Source: DATKQI01 sp035532755
GTDB lineage: Bacteria > Pseudomonadota > Alphaproteobacteria > Acetobacterales > Acetobacteraceae
Reading direction: 5' to 3'
Assembly (NCBI GenBank): GCA_035532755.1
Contig: DATKQI010000145.1
Location: 1-26,103 of the forward strand
Length of the DNA stretch: 26,103 nt
Below are positions 24,339-26,103 of this stretch, piece by piece (positions within the stretch are counted from its first letter, which is position 1; each line of letters starts with the position of its first letter). A program made the position numbers and the translations under genes. The notes beneath the pieces are model-generated. The model searched no databases, was not told the DNA's origin, and was given only the letters and a program-made list of their open reading frames with translations.

Positions 24339-26103
24339 TCATGCCGAGCGAGACCCTGGACGCCACCCCGCTGGACGGCACCCTTGCCGGCGCGGCGCTG
24401 GATGCCGCCGTCGCGCGGGCCGGCGAAGCGTTGGCGCGCCGGCAGAATCCGGATGGCCATTGGGTGTTCGAGCTGGAGGCGGACGCCACCATTCCGGCCG
24501 AATACGTGCTGCTGGAGCACTTCCTCGACCGGATCGACCCGGAGCTGGAAAGCAGGATCGGCGTGTACCTGCGCCGCATCCAGGGCGCGCACGGCGGCTG
24601 GCCGCTGTTCCATGATGGGCCGTTCAACATCTCCGCCAGCGTGAAGGCGTATTTCGCCCTGAAGGCGATCGGCGACGATCCGGCCGCGCCGCACATGCGC
24701 CGCGCGCGGGAGGCGATCCTGGCCGCCGGCGGGGCGGAGCGGACCAACGTGTTCACCCGCGTCCAGCTTGCGCTGTTCGGCGCCGTGCCCTGGCGCGCCT
24801 CGCCGGTGATGCCGGTCGAGATCATGCACCTGCCGCGCTGGTTTCCGTTCCATCTGCTGAAGGTGTCGTACTGGTCGCGCACGGTGATCGTGCCGCTGCT
24901 GGTGCTGATGGCGCTGAAGCCGCGTGCCCGCAACCCTCGCCGCGTCCGCGTTGACGAGCTGTTCCGCACGCCGCCTGACCAGGTGCGGGACTGGATTCGC
25001 GGCCCCTATCGCTCCGGCTGGGGGCGGTTCTTCAAGGGCGTGGACGTGGTGCTGCGCCGGCTGGAACCGGCCTTCCCGCGCGGGATGCGCCGCCGCGCCA
25101 TCGCCCGCGCCGTCGCCTTCGTGACCGAACGGCTGAACGGCGAGGACGGGCTGGGCGCCATCTATCCGGCGATGGCCAACGCGGTGATGATGTTCGATAC
25201 GCTGGGCTATCCGGCCGATCATCCGGATGCGGCGATTGCCTGGCAGGCGGTGCGGAAGCTGCTGGTTGTGGGCGAGGGCGAAGCCTATTGCCAGCCTTGC
25301 CTGTCGCCGGTCTGGGACACGTCGCTCGCAGCCCACGCGCTGGCCGAGGCGGATGGGGCGGCGGACCCACGCATCGGGCGGAGCTGCGACTGGCTGCGCG
25401 AACGGCAGATCACCGAGGTGAAGGGCGACTGGGCGGAAACCCGCCCGCACACCCCGCCCGGCGGCTGGGCCTTCCAGTACAACAACGCCCACTACCCGGA
25501 CGTGGACGATACCGCCGTGGTGGGCATGCTGCTGCACCGCAACGCCGATCCCGCTTATGCGGGCTCCGTGGCCCGGGCGCGTGCCTGGGTTCTCGGCATG
25601 CAGAGCCGCAATGGCGGCTGGGGCGCGTTCGATGCCGACAACATGCATCATTTCCTCAACCATATCCCCTTTGCCGACCACGGCGCCCTGCTCGACCCGC
25701 CGACCGCGGACGTGACCGCCCGGTGCGTCTCCTTCCTCGCCCAGCTCGGCCATGCAGAGGATGCGCAGGCAATCGCCCGGGCGATCGCCTGGCTGAAGGC
25801 GGAGCAGGAGCCGGACGGCAGCTGGTTCGGCCGGTGGGGGACCAACTACATCTACGGCACCTGGTCGGTGCTCTGCGCCTTCAATGCCGCTGGCCTCCCG
25901 CCCGACGAGCCGACGGTGCGCCGCGCAGTGGCCTGGCTCGTGGCGCGCCAGCGTGCCGACGGCGGCTGGGGCGAGGATTGCGAAAGCTATGCCGGGGCAC
26001 CGAAGGGCGAATACAAGGAAAGCCTGCCCTCGCAGACCGCCTGGGCTGTGCTGGGCCTGATGGCGGCGGGGCAGGCCGGCCATCCGGCGGTGCAGCGGGG
26101 GAT
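24335..26103 (+). CDS. shc: Squalene-hopene cyclase, C-terminus cut by window edge
   Basis: Membrane-associated class II triterpene cyclase that turns squalene into hopene and diplopterol. 589 residues are visible; family members of this group run near 650-660, so about 60-70 are missing past the right edge. The catalytic acid motif DVDD is at 389-392. Several QW repeats are present, for example QSRNGGWGAFDADN, EPDGSWFGRWG and RQRADGGWGEDCESY. The N-terminal region has GVYLRRIQGAHGGWPLF and the middle a VPVEIMHLPRWFPF-like segment. The first ATG overlaps the hpnE stop by four bases; a second ATG two codons later is a minor alternative. hpnG and hpnH commonly follow in related clusters and may lie beyond the window. 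Confidence 0.97.
   Translation, partial: MIMPSETLDATPLDGTLAGAALDAAVARAGEALARRQNPDGHWVFELEADATIPAEYVLLEHFLDRIDPELESRIGVYLRRIQGAHGGWPLFHDGPFNISASVKAYFALKAIGDDPAAPHMRRAREAILAAGGAERTNVFTRVQLALFGAVPWRASPVMPVEIMHLPRWFPFHLLKVSYWSRTVIVPLLVLMALKPRARNPRRVRVDELFRTPPDQVRDWIRGPYRSGWGRFFKGVDVVLRRLEPAFPRGMRRRAIARAVAFVTERLNGEDGLGAIYPAMANAVMMFDTLGYPADHPDAAIAWQAVRKLLVVGEGEAYCQPCLSPVWDTSLAAHALAEADGAADPRIGRSCDWLRERQITEVKGDWAETRPHTPPGGWAFQYNNAHYPDVDDTAVVGMLLHRNADPAYAGSVARARAWVLGMQSRNGGWGAFDADNMHHFLNHIPFADHGALLDPPTADVTARCVSFLAQLGHAEDAQAIARAIAWLKAEQEPDGSWFGRWGTNYIYGTWSVLCAFNAAGLPPDEPTVRRAVAWLVARQRADGGWGEDCESYAGAPKGEYKESLPSQTAWAVLGLMAAGQAGHPAVQRG

Noticed and set aside
24038..26083. 681-residue reverse open frame opposite hpnE and shc
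   Set aside because: Antisense shadow of two genes with complete catalytic motifs; no start context and no domain.

Overview
The window is GC-rich DNA (by eye about 70 percent), tightly packed with genes, and looks like a chromosomal segment of an alphaproteobacterium. The best guess is Rhodospirillales, probably Acetobacteraceae. The reasons are an atpH-atpA operon start near priA, a DUF484-xerC pair, a dnaK-dnaJ pair, and a hopanoid cluster ordered hpnA-B-C-D-E-shc. Taxonomy is inferred from gene content and protein style only. No tRNA, rRNA, CRISPR array, transposase or prophage was seen. No stretch longer than 300 bases lacks a gene; the longest gaps are about 145-155 bp.

Region 1 (1-3404): the 5' part of the ATP synthase operon (atpH, then atpA cut by the window edge) runs leftward. 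Next to it is a small accessory block: a DUF4188 protein gene divergent from a TetR/AcrR regulator gene, then an exported PEBP-family (YbhB-like) protein gene. Two related 15-bp imperfect palindromes lie in and beside the DUF4188/tetR gap and are candidate operators.

Region 2 (3417-8331): genome maintenance. priA (leftward) is divergent from fsa-DUF484-xerC, which overlap by 1 and 4 nt. xerC abuts convergent holC with no spacer.

Region 3 (8334-13846): two tandem M17 leucyl aminopeptidase genes run leftward and the second leads into holC. cysQ, a Sua5/TsaC tRNA-modification gene and a pyroglutamyl peptidase gene run rightward. The first aminopeptidase carries a 35-residue C-terminal tail. Its coding DNA looks like a REP-like insertion bounded by an inverted repeat.

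Region 4 (14001-17191): dnaK and dnaJ, with a hairpin-rich leader before dnaK and a strong hairpin between the two genes.

Region 5 (17205-26103): hopanoid metabolism. hpnA, hpnB, hpnC, hpnD, hpnE and shc run rightward with stop/start overlaps or a 2-nt gap. HpnD, HpnC and HpnE make squalene from farnesyl diphosphate, Shc cyclises it, and HpnA and HpnB are cluster-associated sugar-nucleotide and glycosyl-transfer type enzymes. Divergent from hpnA are a ferritin-like protein gene with a full set of di-iron ligands and an HpnL-like membrane protein gene. The ferritin-like protein is the best candidate for something undescribed: a possible oxidative enzyme of the hopanoid or membrane-lipid pathway.
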